A DNA stretch of 20,925 nucleotides, taken from NCBI GenBank assembly GCA_964507095.1, contig CAZDOS010000032.1, positions 1 through 20,925 of the forward strand. Reading direction: 5' to 3'. The translations under genes and the position numbers were made by a program. The notes under the pieces were generated by a model that saw only the letters and a program-made list of their open reading frames with translations, was not told the DNA's origin and did not search any database. Positions 1-7,213 of the stretch are shown here, in pieces. This stretch comes from RGIG3102 sp964507095 (GTDB taxonomy: Bacteria; Bacillota; Clostridia; Oscillospirales; Ruminococcaceae). The first letter of the stretch is position 1; every line of letters begins with the position of its first letter.

Positions 1-46
1 CCTCCTAAAGTAGATTTTGGATTTTTCCATTGTCTACTTTAGGAGG
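1..46. repeat. Perfect inverted repeat with nested hairpin at window edge
   Basis: Arms 1-14 (CCTCCTAAAGTAGA) and 33-46 (TCTACTTTAGGAGG) are perfect reverse complements. Inside the 18-nt loop, TGGA (18-21) and TCCA (26-29) can pair around TTTT, so almost all 46 nt fold into one hairpin. It lies 54 bp past the pepT stop codon. It may be a pepT transcript terminator or stabilising hairpin, or the end of a small mobile or repeated element. The window edge prevents judging whether a T-run follows on the minus strand. The sequence is certain; the function is unknown. Confidence 0.6.
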
Positions 47-99
47 AGCATATCATTTCGCCTGAGGTCTTTGTTATTCAGTCCGTTCGGAAAAGAGGA

Positions 100-1314
100 T
101 CACTTGGCAAACTGCTTGATCACCTCAATGATGACATTGGTGCACTTGATCATGTTCTCTTCCGTGATGCATTCGAACCTTCCGTGCGCATTCATGCCGC
201 CCGTACCGAGATTAGGACAAGGAAGACCCTTGTAGCAGAGCATTGCTCCGTCGGTGCCGCCTCTTGCGGCCTCGCTCACCGGTTCTCCGCCGAGAGCCCT
301 GATGGCATTTTCAGCATACTCGACCAGTTCAAAATGAGGAAGGATCATTTCCTTCATGTTCCTGTACTGATCCTTTATCGTGAGGACGCAGCTGCCCTCT
401 CCGTATTTCTTGTTGGTGAAATCGGCGATCATTTCCATGGTCCGCTTCTTGGCCCGGAGCTTTGCAGCATCATGGTCACGGATTATGTACTGAAGGGTGG
501 TCTTTTCGGTCGCTCCGTTCGTCCCGATAAGGTGGATGAAGCCCTCGAAGCCCCGTGTGTGTTCAGGCTTCTCAAATTTAGGAAGCAGGTCATTGAACTC
601 GAAGGCCATGTACTGGCTGTTCACCATCTTGCCCTTTGCCCGGCCCGGATGGATGGAGTAGCCGTTGAACTCGACCACGGCCGAAGCAGCGTTGAAGTTC
701 TCATAGCAGATCTCGTTCCAGATGCCGCCGTCGACGGTATAGGCCAGAGGAGCCTCGAAACCTTCTACGTCAAAGAGATCCACGCCATGTCCGATCTCCT
801 CGTCAGGAGTGAAAGCGACAGCGATCTGTCCGTGAGGGATGCCCTCCTTGATGATCGTTTCAACGGCAGTCATTATCTCGGCGATTCCGGCCTTGTCGTC
901 GGCTCCGAGAAGAGTGGTTCCGTCTGTGGTGATAAGTTTCTGTCCCTTGAGCTCCGCAAGTCTCGGATATGTCTTGACGCTGAGGACATGGCCGCTGCCC
1001 TTGAGAAGGACGTCGCCGCCGTCATAGTTCTCTATGATCTGAGGCTTTACACCGTATCCGTTGAATTCCGGCGCCGTGTCCATGTGTGCAATGAAACCGA
1101 CAGGAGTCTTGTCCTCGTAGCCCTGTGTAGCCGGCAGGTATCCGTATACCGTTCCGCTCTTGATTCGCACGTTGGAAAGGCCCATCTCCTTCATTTCCTT
1201 TTCCAGCTGATAAGCGACATTGAGCTCGATATCGTTGGACGGGATCTTGTCGGCCTTGGGATCAGAAGGAGAATCTATCTTGATGTACCTTAAGAATTTT
1301 TCCAAAACATCCAT
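100..1314 (-). CDS. pepT: Peptidase T (tripeptide aminopeptidase)
   Basis: This is a cytosolic dinuclear zinc aminopeptidase (M20B family) that removes the N-terminal residue from tripeptides. At 404 residues it has the usual PepT length. Metal ligands and active-site residues are all visible: H77 and D79 in the HMD motif, D139 in LLGAD, the catalytic/ligand pair E172-E173 in TPDEEIG, D195 in TVDGG, and H377 in NAHGRFE near the C-terminus. The lid/dimerisation domain lies roughly between residues 205 and 310. There is no signal peptide. The ATG is preceded by GGAGG at normal spacing and by its own promoter. It diverges from the glycan operon and is not functionally linked to it; it stands as a single gene here. 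Confidence 0.96.
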   Translation of the reverse strand: MDVLEKFLRYIKIDSPSDPKADKIPSNDIELNVAYQLEKEMKEMGLSNVRIKSGTVYGYLPATQGYEDKTPVGFIAHMDTAPEFNGYGVKPQIIENYDGGDVLLKGSGHVLSVKTYPRLAELKGQKLITTDGTTLLGADDKAGIAEIMTAVETIIKEGIPHGQIAVAFTPDEEIGHGVDLFDVEGFEAPLAYTVDGGIWNEICYENFNAASAVVEFNGYSIHPGRAKGKMVNSQYMAFEFNDLLPKFEKPEHTRGFEGFIHLIGTNGATEKTTLQYIIRDHDAAKLRAKKRTMEMIADFTNKKYGEGSCVLTIKDQYRNMKEMILPHFELVEYAENAIRALGGEPVSEAARGGTDGAMLCYKGLPCPNLGTGGMNAHGRFECITEENMIKCTNVIIEVIKQFAK

Positions 1315-1337
1315 TTTAGTTACCTCCGTTTTTTTCT

Positions 1338-1366
1338 ATTATATCACCACTTGCAGCGGTTGACCA
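1338..1366 (-). promoter_or_regulatory. pepT promoter, extended -10
   Basis: On the minus strand there is a consensus TATAAT (1338-1343) preceded by TGA, forming an extended -10. A weaker -35, TGGTCA (1361-1366), lies 17 bp away. It gives a short leader before the pepT GGAGG site. Predicted by eye only. Confidence 0.7.
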
Positions 1367-1422
1367 TCATAAAGAATTTATAGATAAACTGTATACTTTT
1401 CTTTAACGAATGCCGTCAAGGC

Positions 1423-1451
1423 TTTTTTTCTTTTTCCCCATATGGTAAAAT
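1423..1451 (+). promoter_or_regulatory. Probable promoter of the fnlA glycan operon
   Basis: TGGTAAAAT (extended -10; TAAAAT at 1446-1451) matches the same 9-mer found before secA and the VTT gene on the other strand. The -35 position at 17-bp spacing is only a T-run (1423-1428), so recognition would rest on the extended -10. A second TAAAAT at 1462-1467 is an alternative. The -10 is convincing; the -35 is not. Confidence 0.5.
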
Positions 1452-1475
1452 ATTTATTCAGTAAAATAGTAAAAC

Positions 1476-1487
1476 AGCCGTACGGCT
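1476..1487. promoter_or_regulatory. 12-bp palindrome in the fnlA leader
   Basis: AGCCGTACGGCT is a perfect palindrome between the -10 element and the fnlA ribosome binding site (CGGAGG, 1499-1504), followed by TTTTA. It could be a regulator binding site or a very short hairpin (4-bp stem, GTAC loop). A 4-bp stem is too weak for a convincing terminator. Function unknown. Confidence 0.35.
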
Positions 1488-1509
1488 TTTAGATATCACG
1501 GAGGCTACG

Positions 1510-2553
1510 ATGTCGATTTTTAAGGATAAAACGCTTCTCATCACGGGAGGCACAGGAAGCTTTGGCAATACGGTTCTCAACCACTTCATAACATCGGACA
1601 TAGGGGAGATCAGGATATTCTCCAGGGATGAAAAGAAGCAGGATGACATGAGACATGATCTTCAGGTCAGGTATCCGGTGGAGAGCGGAAAGGTCAAGTT
1701 CTACATAGGTGACGTGAGAGATCTGGCAAGCGTTGACAATGCCATGAACGGCGTGGATTTCATCTTCCATGCAGCAGCCCTCAAGCAGGTCCCTTCATGC
1801 GAGTTCTTCCCGATCGAGGCGGTCAAGACCAATGTGCTGGGAACTGAAAACGTCCTGACAAGCGCGATCAACCACGGCGTCAAGAGAGTCGTATGCCTTT
1901 CGACCGACAAGGCGGCCTACCCTATCAATGCGATGGGCATTTCCAAGGCAATGATGGAGAAGGTGATCGTCGCCAAGTCGCGCACTGTCGACAAGGACAG
2001 GACCACGATCTGCTGCACCAGATACGGAAACGTAATGTGCTCCAGAGGCAGCGTGATCCCGCTTTTCAGAGACCAGATCGCGCGGGGCAAGCCTCTGACG
2101 GTCACAGACCCCAACATGACAAGGTTCCTCATGAATCTTGACGAGGCTGTCGACCTTGTGCTGTTTGCCTTTGAGCACGGCGAGCCGGGAGATCTCTTTG
2201 TTCAGAAGAGTCCGGCCTGCACCATCGAGGACCTTGCGAAGGCGACCCAGAAGCTCTTCGGAGACACCGGGATCAAGATCATAGGACCAAGGCACGGAGA
2301 AAAGCTCTATGAAACGCTTCTCACGGAGGAAGAAAGCGCCAAGGCGATAGACATGGGCAGCTACTACCGCGTACCAGCAGACAACAGAGACCTTAACTAT
2401 GACAAGTATTTTGTAGAGGGCGACATCAACAAGACACTGCTTCACCAGTACACCAGCCACAACACTGAGAGGCTCGACGTCGACGGCGTGGTAGCCAAGA
2501 TGAAGACCACCACATATATCAAAGAGGAGCTCGCTAAACTTGAAAAACGGTAA
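1510..2553 (+). CDS. fnlA: UDP-GlcNAc 4,6-dehydratase/5-epimerase (FnlA/WbjB/CapE)
   Basis: This catalyses the first step of UDP-N-acetyl-L-fucosamine synthesis: NAD(P)-dependent 4,6-dehydration and 5-epimerisation of UDP-GlcNAc in the cytosol. It is an extended SDR of 347 residues, the usual size for short soluble members. The dinucleotide-binding GGTGSFG is at residues 13-19. The active site reads S131-T-D-K, then M142-GIS-K146, so Met replaces the classical Tyr of YxxxK; this Ser-Met-Lys arrangement is known for this dehydratase family. No membrane segment is present, unlike the large PglF/WbpM type. The ATG follows CGGAGG. fnlB and fnlC follow directly, which fixes the pathway assignment. 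The last 14 nt overlap fnlB. Confidence 0.93.
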   Translation: MSIFKDKTLLITGGTGSFGNTVLNHFITSDIGEIRIFSRDEKKQDDMRHDLQVRYPVESGKVKFYIGDVRDLASVDNAMNGVDFIFHAAALKQVPSCEFFPIEAVKTNVLGTENVLTSAINHGVKRVVCLSTDKAAYPINAMGISKAMMEKVIVAKSRTVDKDRTTICCTRYGNVMCSRGSVIPLFRDQIARGKPLTVTDPNMTRFLMNLDEAVDLVLFAFEHGEPGDLFVQKSPACTIEDLAKATQKLFGDTGIKIIGPRHGEKLYETLLTEEESAKAIDMGSYYRVPADNRDLNYDKYFVEGDINKTLLHQYTSHNTERLDVDGVVAKMKTTTYIKEELAKLEKR

Positions 2554-3649
2554 GATACTCATCACAGGCGCCAAGGGATTCATAGGAAAGAACCTGACTG
2601 TTTCTCTTCTCCGGAAGGGATACACCGATCTTCTCCTTTATGACGTGGACAGCACCCCGGAGGATCTTGACAGATACTGCAGGGACTGCGATTTCGTGTT
2701 CCACCTTGCAGGCGTCAACAGGCCGCAGAAAACGGAGGAGTTTTATGAGGGCAATACGGACTTCTCAGCCAGGCTGATCAGCATGCTGGAGAAGCATGAA
2801 AACCATTGTCCTGTCGTCGTATCATCCTCCATTCAGGCAGAACTCGACAACGATTACGGAAAGAGCAAGAAACGGGGAGAAGAGCTGTTTGCCAACAGCA
2901 TAAACAACCCTGCCTACATCTTCAGGCTCTACGGAGTTTTCGGAAAGTGGTCCAGACCGAACTACAACACCGTGGTCGCCACCTTCATGCACAATGTCAT
3001 ACACGATCTTCCCGTCACGATCAGCGACAGGGAAAAAGTGCTGACGCTCTGCCACATAGACGACGTGGTCGCAAAATTCATCAGCATGATGGAGAACAGC
3101 GACGATTACGGTACGGGATATTACCATATAGACACTCTCCACAACATTTCTTTGGGCGAACTCTATGATCTGATCTGCTCCTTCAAGAAGAGCAGGGAAG
3201 ACCTGGTCATGCCGAGTCTTGACACTCTTCTAAAGCAGCGTCTTTACGGAATGTTCCTGAGCTATCTGGATACGGACAAGTTCTCATATCTTCTTGAGAA
3301 GAAGGAGGACAACAGAGGATTCCTTGCAGAATTCATCAAGAGCGAGGCAATGGGACAGATATTTGTCTCGACCACTAAGCCCGGCATCACGAGAGGAAAC
3401 CACTGGCATCACACCAAGGTGGAGAAGTTCTTTGTCATAAAGGGACACGGCCTCATCAGCTTCAGGCATCTCATCACAGGAGAGACCGTCAGTTATGAGG
3501 TATGGGGAGACAAGCCTGAAGTGGTCGACATACCTGTTGGATACACCCACAACATAAAGAACATCGGAAACGATGAGATGATATGCCTGTTCTGGTCCAG
3601 CCAGATCTTCGATCCGCGGGCCCCTGACACATATTACGAAGAGGTTTGA
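2540..3649 (+). CDS. fnlB: UDP-2-acetamido-2,6-dideoxy-hexulose reductase with cupin domain (FnlB/WbjC/CapF)
   Basis: This is the second enzyme of UDP-L-FucNAc synthesis. It is bifunctional: the C-terminal cupin acts in C3 epimerisation and the N-terminal SDR domain reduces the 4-keto sugar with NADPH. The SDR part (about 1-245) has GAKGFIG at 10-16 and YxxxK at Y106/K110. The cupin part (about 255-369) shows the metal-binding cluster GNHWHH (H288, H290), E295 and a later H337. The length of 369 matches CapF. The start is TTG at 2540, inside the end of fnlA, with AGAGGAG (2523-2529) about 10 nt upstream, which suggests translational coupling. The fnlC start follows 3 nt after the stop. Confidence 0.93.
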   Translation: MKNGKILITGAKGFIGKNLTVSLLRKGYTDLLLYDVDSTPEDLDRYCRDCDFVFHLAGVNRPQKTEEFYEGNTDFSARLISMLEKHENHCPVVVSSSIQAELDNDYGKSKKRGEELFANSINNPAYIFRLYGVFGKWSRPNYNTVVATFMHNVIHDLPVTISDREKVLTLCHIDDVVAKFISMMENSDDYGTGYYHIDTLHNISLGELYDLICSFKKSREDLVMPSLDTLLKQRLYGMFLSYLDTDKFSYLLEKKEDNRGFLAEFIKSEAMGQIFVSTTKPGITRGNHWHHTKVEKFFVIKGHGLISFRHLITGETVSYEVWGDKPEVVDIPVGYTHNIKNIGNDEMICLFWSSQIFDPRAPDTYYEEV

Positions 3650-3652
3650 CCT

Positions 3653-4807
3653 ATGGAAAAGCTAAGACTGATGACGATCATCGGCACAAGGCCGGAGATC
3701 ATTCGACTGTCTGCCGTCATTAAGAAGTGCGACCAGTATTTCGATCAGATACTCGTTCACACGGGACAGAATTACGATTATGAGCTGAACCAGATCTTCT
3801 TTGAGGATCTCGGGCTCAGGGCACCGGACTATTATCTGAGCGCAGTCGGAAACGATCTGGGCGAGACCATCGGAAACATCATCGCCAAATCGTACAAGTT
3901 GCTCAATGAGCTGAAACCGGATGCTCTGCTCATCCTCGGGGATACGAATTCGTGTCTGTCAGCCATAGGTGCCAAGAGGCTCCACATCCCGATCTTCCAC
4001 ATGGAGGCGGGAAACAGATGCTTTGACGAGTGCCTTCCGGAAGAGACGAACAGAAGGATAGTAGACCATATAGCGGATGTGAACCTATGCTATTCGGAGC
4101 ATGCCAGAAGATACCTCAACAGTGAGGGGACCGCCAAGGAACGAACATACGTCACGGGCTCCCCAATGGCCGAGGTCCTGCATGCAAACCTTGACAAGAT
4201 AGCATCCAGCGACGTGCTGCAGAGGCTCGGGCTCGAAAAGGGCAGGTACATACTCCTTTCCGCACACAGAGAGGAGAACATAGACACTGAAGAGAACTTC
4301 ACCAGCCTGATGAATGCAGTCAATGCCATGGCGGAGAAGTATGACATGCCGATACTGTATTCATGCCATCCGAGAAGCGCCAAGTTCATAGAGAAGAGGG
4401 GCTTCGTGTTCGATCCGAGAGTAAGGCAGAACAAGCCGCTTGGGTTCCATGACTACAACAATCTCCAGATGAACGCCTTCTGTGTGGTGTCAGACTCCGG
4501 AACTCTTCCGGAGGAATCCAGCTATTTCCTTTCCGTAGGGCATCCGTTCCCTGCGGTATGCATCAGGACTTCCACGGAGAGGCCTGAAGCACTGGACAAG
4601 GGCAACTTCATACTGGCGGGCATCACGACCAAGCAGGTCCTGCAGGCTGTGGATACTGCCGTGGAGATGAACAAAAACGGCGACTGGGGCATCCCGGTGC
4701 CGAACTATACAGACGAGAACGTGTCCACCAAGGTGGTCAAGATTATTCAGAGCTACACAGGTGTAGTTAACAAGATGGTCTGGAGGAAAAATCCGGCAGA
4801 TATGTGA
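3653..4807 (+). CDS. fnlC: UDP-2-acetamido-2,6-dideoxy-L-talose 2-epimerase (FnlC/WbjD/CapG)
   Basis: This enzyme completes UDP-N-acetyl-L-fucosamine by C2 epimerisation. It belongs to the non-hydrolysing UDP-GlcNAc 2-epimerase family (GT-B fold). Motifs seen: GTRPE at 11-15, GDTNS at 96-100, HMEAGNR at 116-122, EETNRR at 130-135, HRE at 205-207, and the nucleotide-binding SDSGTLPEES from residue 280. The length of 384 is typical. By itself it could be read as a generic WecB-type epimerase; its place directly after fnlA and fnlB makes the FucNAc pathway far more likely. ATG start, 3 nt after the fnlB stop, with a GAAGAGG ribosome binding site inside the end of fnlB. Confidence 0.92.
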   Translation: MEKLRLMTIIGTRPEIIRLSAVIKKCDQYFDQILVHTGQNYDYELNQIFFEDLGLRAPDYYLSAVGNDLGETIGNIIAKSYKLLNELKPDALLILGDTNSCLSAIGAKRLHIPIFHMEAGNRCFDECLPEETNRRIVDHIADVNLCYSEHARRYLNSEGTAKERTYVTGSPMAEVLHANLDKIASSDVLQRLGLEKGRYILLSAHREENIDTEENFTSLMNAVNAMAEKYDMPILYSCHPRSAKFIEKRGFVFDPRVRQNKPLGFHDYNNLQMNAFCVVSDSGTLPEESSYFLSVGHPFPAVCIRTSTERPEALDKGNFILAGITTKQVLQAVDTAVEMNKNGDWGIPVPNYTDENVSTKVVKIIQSYTGVVNKMVWRKNPADM

Positions 4808-4838
4808 TTCTGCGGTCCGGACCGGGGAGACCTTTCAT

Positions 4839-6059
4839 TTGAAGAAGAGGATTTTGATAATCAGCCAGCATTTCTGGCCTGAGAATTTCAGGATAAGCGA
4901 CATAGCCAAGGGCTTTGCCGAGAACGACATCGACGTGGATGTCCTTTGCGGCATCCCAAATTATCCCAACGGGATCGTCCCTGAGGGCTACGGTCTTTTC
5001 TCTAACAAGCATCAGGTCTATGAGGGCGTAAATGTCTACAGGTGCTGGGAGATAACCAGGAAGGGAAACAGCAACCTGAGGATATTCCTGAATTATATAT
5101 CATACCCTTTCTTTGCGTCCTTCAAGGTGCTGAGCTTTCTGGGAAGAAAGTACGATGCCGTTTTCTGCTATGAGACCAGCCCGGTATACATGATCTTTCC
5201 GGCAATAGTGTATTCAAAGCTCAGGAAAGTCCCTCTCACCACCTACGTGCTTGATCTCTGGCCGGAGAACCTGTACTCGGTCCTGAAGATCAAAAGCGGA
5301 TTCCTCAGGGGGATAGCCAAAGCTACTAGTGACTGGCACTACAGGAAATGCGACAAGCTCATAGCAATGTCGGATCCCCTGAACGACAAGCTGGCCCAGG
5401 TGACCGGAAAGCCGAGAGACAGGATAGCCACCATTCCGCAGTACTGCGAGACCTTCTACGAGAAGGATGTCTATGACGGTGAACTGGCCGAAAAGCTCGG
5501 CAGCGGGTTCAAGGTCATCTATGCGGGAAACATCAGCCCCGCGCAGAATCTTGAGGTGGCCGTCAGGGCGGCAGAGATCATCAGGGAAAAGGGGATTGGC
5601 GACATCAGGTTCATCATTGTAGGTGACGGAATGTCCAAAAAGGATATTGAGGCGGCAGTCAGGGAAAAGGGACTGGAAGACATGTTCCTGTTCACCGGGT
5701 CGAAGCCGGTCACGGACATGCCGAAATACCATACCCTTGCCGACTGTCTTCTGGCTCCTCTCACGGCCAGTGAGGATCTGGGACTTACGGTTCCTGCGAA
5801 GATCACAAGCTATCTCGCCGGAGGAAGACCGATAGTGACCTGCATGGACGGAGAAGGCAGCTCGGAAGTCGAACGAGCAGGCGCCGGCTTTACCGCAGCC
5901 AGCGGCGACGCCGAAAAACTGGCTGAGAATATACTTAAGATATATGAAATGAGCCCGCGGGAAAGAAAGAAGATGGGCGATAGAGCAAGAGAATACCATC
6001 TCGAGTTCCACCAGAGAGAGAAGGTACTCTCAAGACTGATAGATTTTATTCTGAAATAA
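4839..6059 (+). CDS. wbuB: GT4 glycosyltransferase, WbuB-like (probable L-FucNAc transferase)
   Basis: This is a 406-residue retaining glycosyltransferase of the GT4 (GT-B) type. The N-terminal acceptor domain begins KRILIISQHFWPENFR. The C-terminal donor domain has VIYAGNISPAQNLE, a VGDGMSK strand, and the PAKITSYLAGGRPIV segment that usually contacts the nucleotide sugar. WbuB-type transferases regularly sit beside fnlABC, and the E. coli O26 enzyme is assigned as a FucNAc transferase, so UDP-L-FucNAc is the likely donor; the acceptor is unknown. The start is TTG with GGGGAGA (4824-4830) about 8 nt upstream. There is no signal peptide; it should act on the cytoplasmic face of the membrane on a lipid-linked acceptor. 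The donor assignment is inferred from context. Confidence 0.85.
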   Translation: MKKRILIISQHFWPENFRISDIAKGFAENDIDVDVLCGIPNYPNGIVPEGYGLFSNKHQVYEGVNVYRCWEITRKGNSNLRIFLNYISYPFFASFKVLSFLGRKYDAVFCYETSPVYMIFPAIVYSKLRKVPLTTYVLDLWPENLYSVLKIKSGFLRGIAKATSDWHYRKCDKLIAMSDPLNDKLAQVTGKPRDRIATIPQYCETFYEKDVYDGELAEKLGSGFKVIYAGNISPAQNLEVAVRAAEIIREKGIGDIRFIIVGDGMSKKDIEAAVREKGLEDMFLFTGSKPVTDMPKYHTLADCLLAPLTASEDLGLTVPAKITSYLAGGRPIVTCMDGEGSSEVERAGAGFTAASGDAEKLAENILKIYEMSPRERKKMGDRAREYHLEFHQREKVLSRLIDFILK

Positions 6060-6070
6060 CGGAGGATAGG

Positions 6071-6778
6071 TTGAAGATACTTGTAATCATCCCATGTTAC
6101 AATGAGGAGGAGAGCATAGAAAAAGTCGTTGCAAACCTGAAGAGCTGTGCGCCGTATGTCGATTATCTTGTCATAAACGACTGTTCCACAGACTCCACCA
6201 GAGAGATACTGGAAAGGAACGGCATGAACTACATAAACAACCCTGTCAATCTGGGTATCGGAGGCGGAGTCCAGGCAGGATACATCTATGCCAGGGACAA
6301 CGGCTATGACATTGCCGTCCAGATGGACGGGGACGGTCAGCATGATCCGCACTATCTTGCAGACGTATGCAGGCCGGTCATGGAAGATGAGACTGACATG
6401 GCGATAGGCTCAAGGTTCATTACCAATGAAGGCTTTCAGTCTTCATTCATGAGAAGGCTCGGCATCAACATCATCTCGACTTTGATCAGGGTGCTTACCG
6501 GCAAGAAGGTCAATGACGTGACAAGCGGCTACAGGGCCTGCAACAGAAAACTCATTGAGGAGTTCGCGGTCAGGTATGCTGACGACTACCCTGAACCGGA
6601 AGCCATAATGCAGTGTCTGCTCGGCGGCTACAGGGTCCGGGAAGTGCCTGTCATAATGGTCGAAAGGCAGGGAGGAGTCTCCAGCATAAGGAGCCTCAAG
6701 AGCGCCTATTACATGATCAAGGTCTGCCTGTCCATAGTGATAGACAGGATCTCAACCAAGAAGAGAAAGGTGAAGTGA
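6071..6778 (+). CDS. GT2 glycosyltransferase, DPM1-like
   Basis: This is a 235-residue GT-A fold family 2 transferase. It shows the IIPCYNEEESI start, NDCSTDST around residue 36 (UDP/GDP contact), and the DxD metal motif in QMDGDGQHDP (D86/D88). Relatives include polyprenyl-phosphate mannose or glucose synthases, which load a single sugar on undecaprenyl phosphate. It has no clear transmembrane helices, only a mildly hydrophobic stretch near residues 212-226. The adjacent DUF2304 membrane protein commonly accompanies this GT2 type and may anchor it. TTG start with GGAGGA (6061-6066), 11 nt after wbuB. The sugar donor cannot be read from sequence; direct transfer to a glycan is an alternative. 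Confidence 0.82.
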   Translation: MKILVIIPCYNEEESIEKVVANLKSCAPYVDYLVINDCSTDSTREILERNGMNYINNPVNLGIGGGVQAGYIYARDNGYDIAVQMDGDGQHDPHYLADVCRPVMEDETDMAIGSRFITNEGFQSSFMRRLGINIISTLIRVLTGKKVNDVTSGYRACNRKLIEEFAVRYADDYPEPEAIMQCLLGGYRVREVPVIMVERQGGVSSIRSLKSAYYMIKVCLSIVIDRISTKKRKVK

Positions 6779-6782
6779 CAGG

Positions 6783-7199
6783 ATGCTTTCAGAGATGCGA
6801 CTTCAGTATCTGTTGATAGTGGGGACTTTCGTGCTGTTCTCACTTATCATATATCTCATAAGGAAAGACAAGATCGAGGTAAAGTATGCGATCATATGGC
6901 TCGCATTCAGCCTCGCCATGATCCTGTTCTCCATATTCCCACAGCTCGTCTTCATACTTGGAGACATCACGAGGGTGATCAATCCGGTCAACTTCGTTTT
7001 CATGATACAGATCATATTCATCCTCCTAATACTTCTGTCGGTGTCCGCGGTCATCAGCGGATTTTCAAAGAAGATAAAGAGGCTTGCCCAGGCAAACGCT
7101 CTTCTGGAAAAGAGAGTCAGGGAGCTGGAGGCGATGATGAATGTCAAAGCGGAACGGACTGCGGAAGAAATAACTGCAGACAGAGAAGAAAACGACTGA
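6783..7199 (+). CDS. DUF2304 small membrane protein
   Basis: This 138-residue protein matches the DUF2304 pattern. Three hydrophobic helices lie at about 8-26, 34-58 and 71-93, with the conserved-looking KYAIIWL before the second and INPVNFVF before the third. A charged, heptad-like C-terminal tail follows at about 94-125 (KKIKRLAQANALLEKRVREL) that could form a coiled coil. DUF2304 genes are typically adjacent to DPM1-like GT2 genes, as here, 4 nt after the GT2 stop. It probably anchors or regulates the transferase at the membrane; its biochemical role is not established. ATG start with an AGAAAGGTG ribosome binding site in the end of the GT2 gene. Confidence 0.82.
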   Translation: MLSEMRLQYLLIVGTFVLFSLIIYLIRKDKIEVKYAIIWLAFSLAMILFSIFPQLVFILGDITRVINPVNFVFMIQIIFILLILLSVSAVISGFSKKIKRLAQANALLEKRVRELEAMMNVKAERTAEEITADREEND

Positions 7200-7213
7200 T
7201 ACCGGAGATATAG

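Noticed and set aside
184..1293. Long plus-strand open frame (369 codons) opposite pepT
   Set aside because: Antisense of a clear pepT gene; no family motif, and its length follows from the codon bias of the real gene.
1411..1429. GCC-GTCAA-GGC followed by a T-run before fnlA as an attenuator
   Set aside because: The stem is only three G-C pairs and lies upstream of the likely -10, so it would not be in the transcript.
1795..2625. 276-codon minus-strand frame opposite fnlA
   Set aside because: Shadow of the fnlA coding strand; no protein family resemblance.
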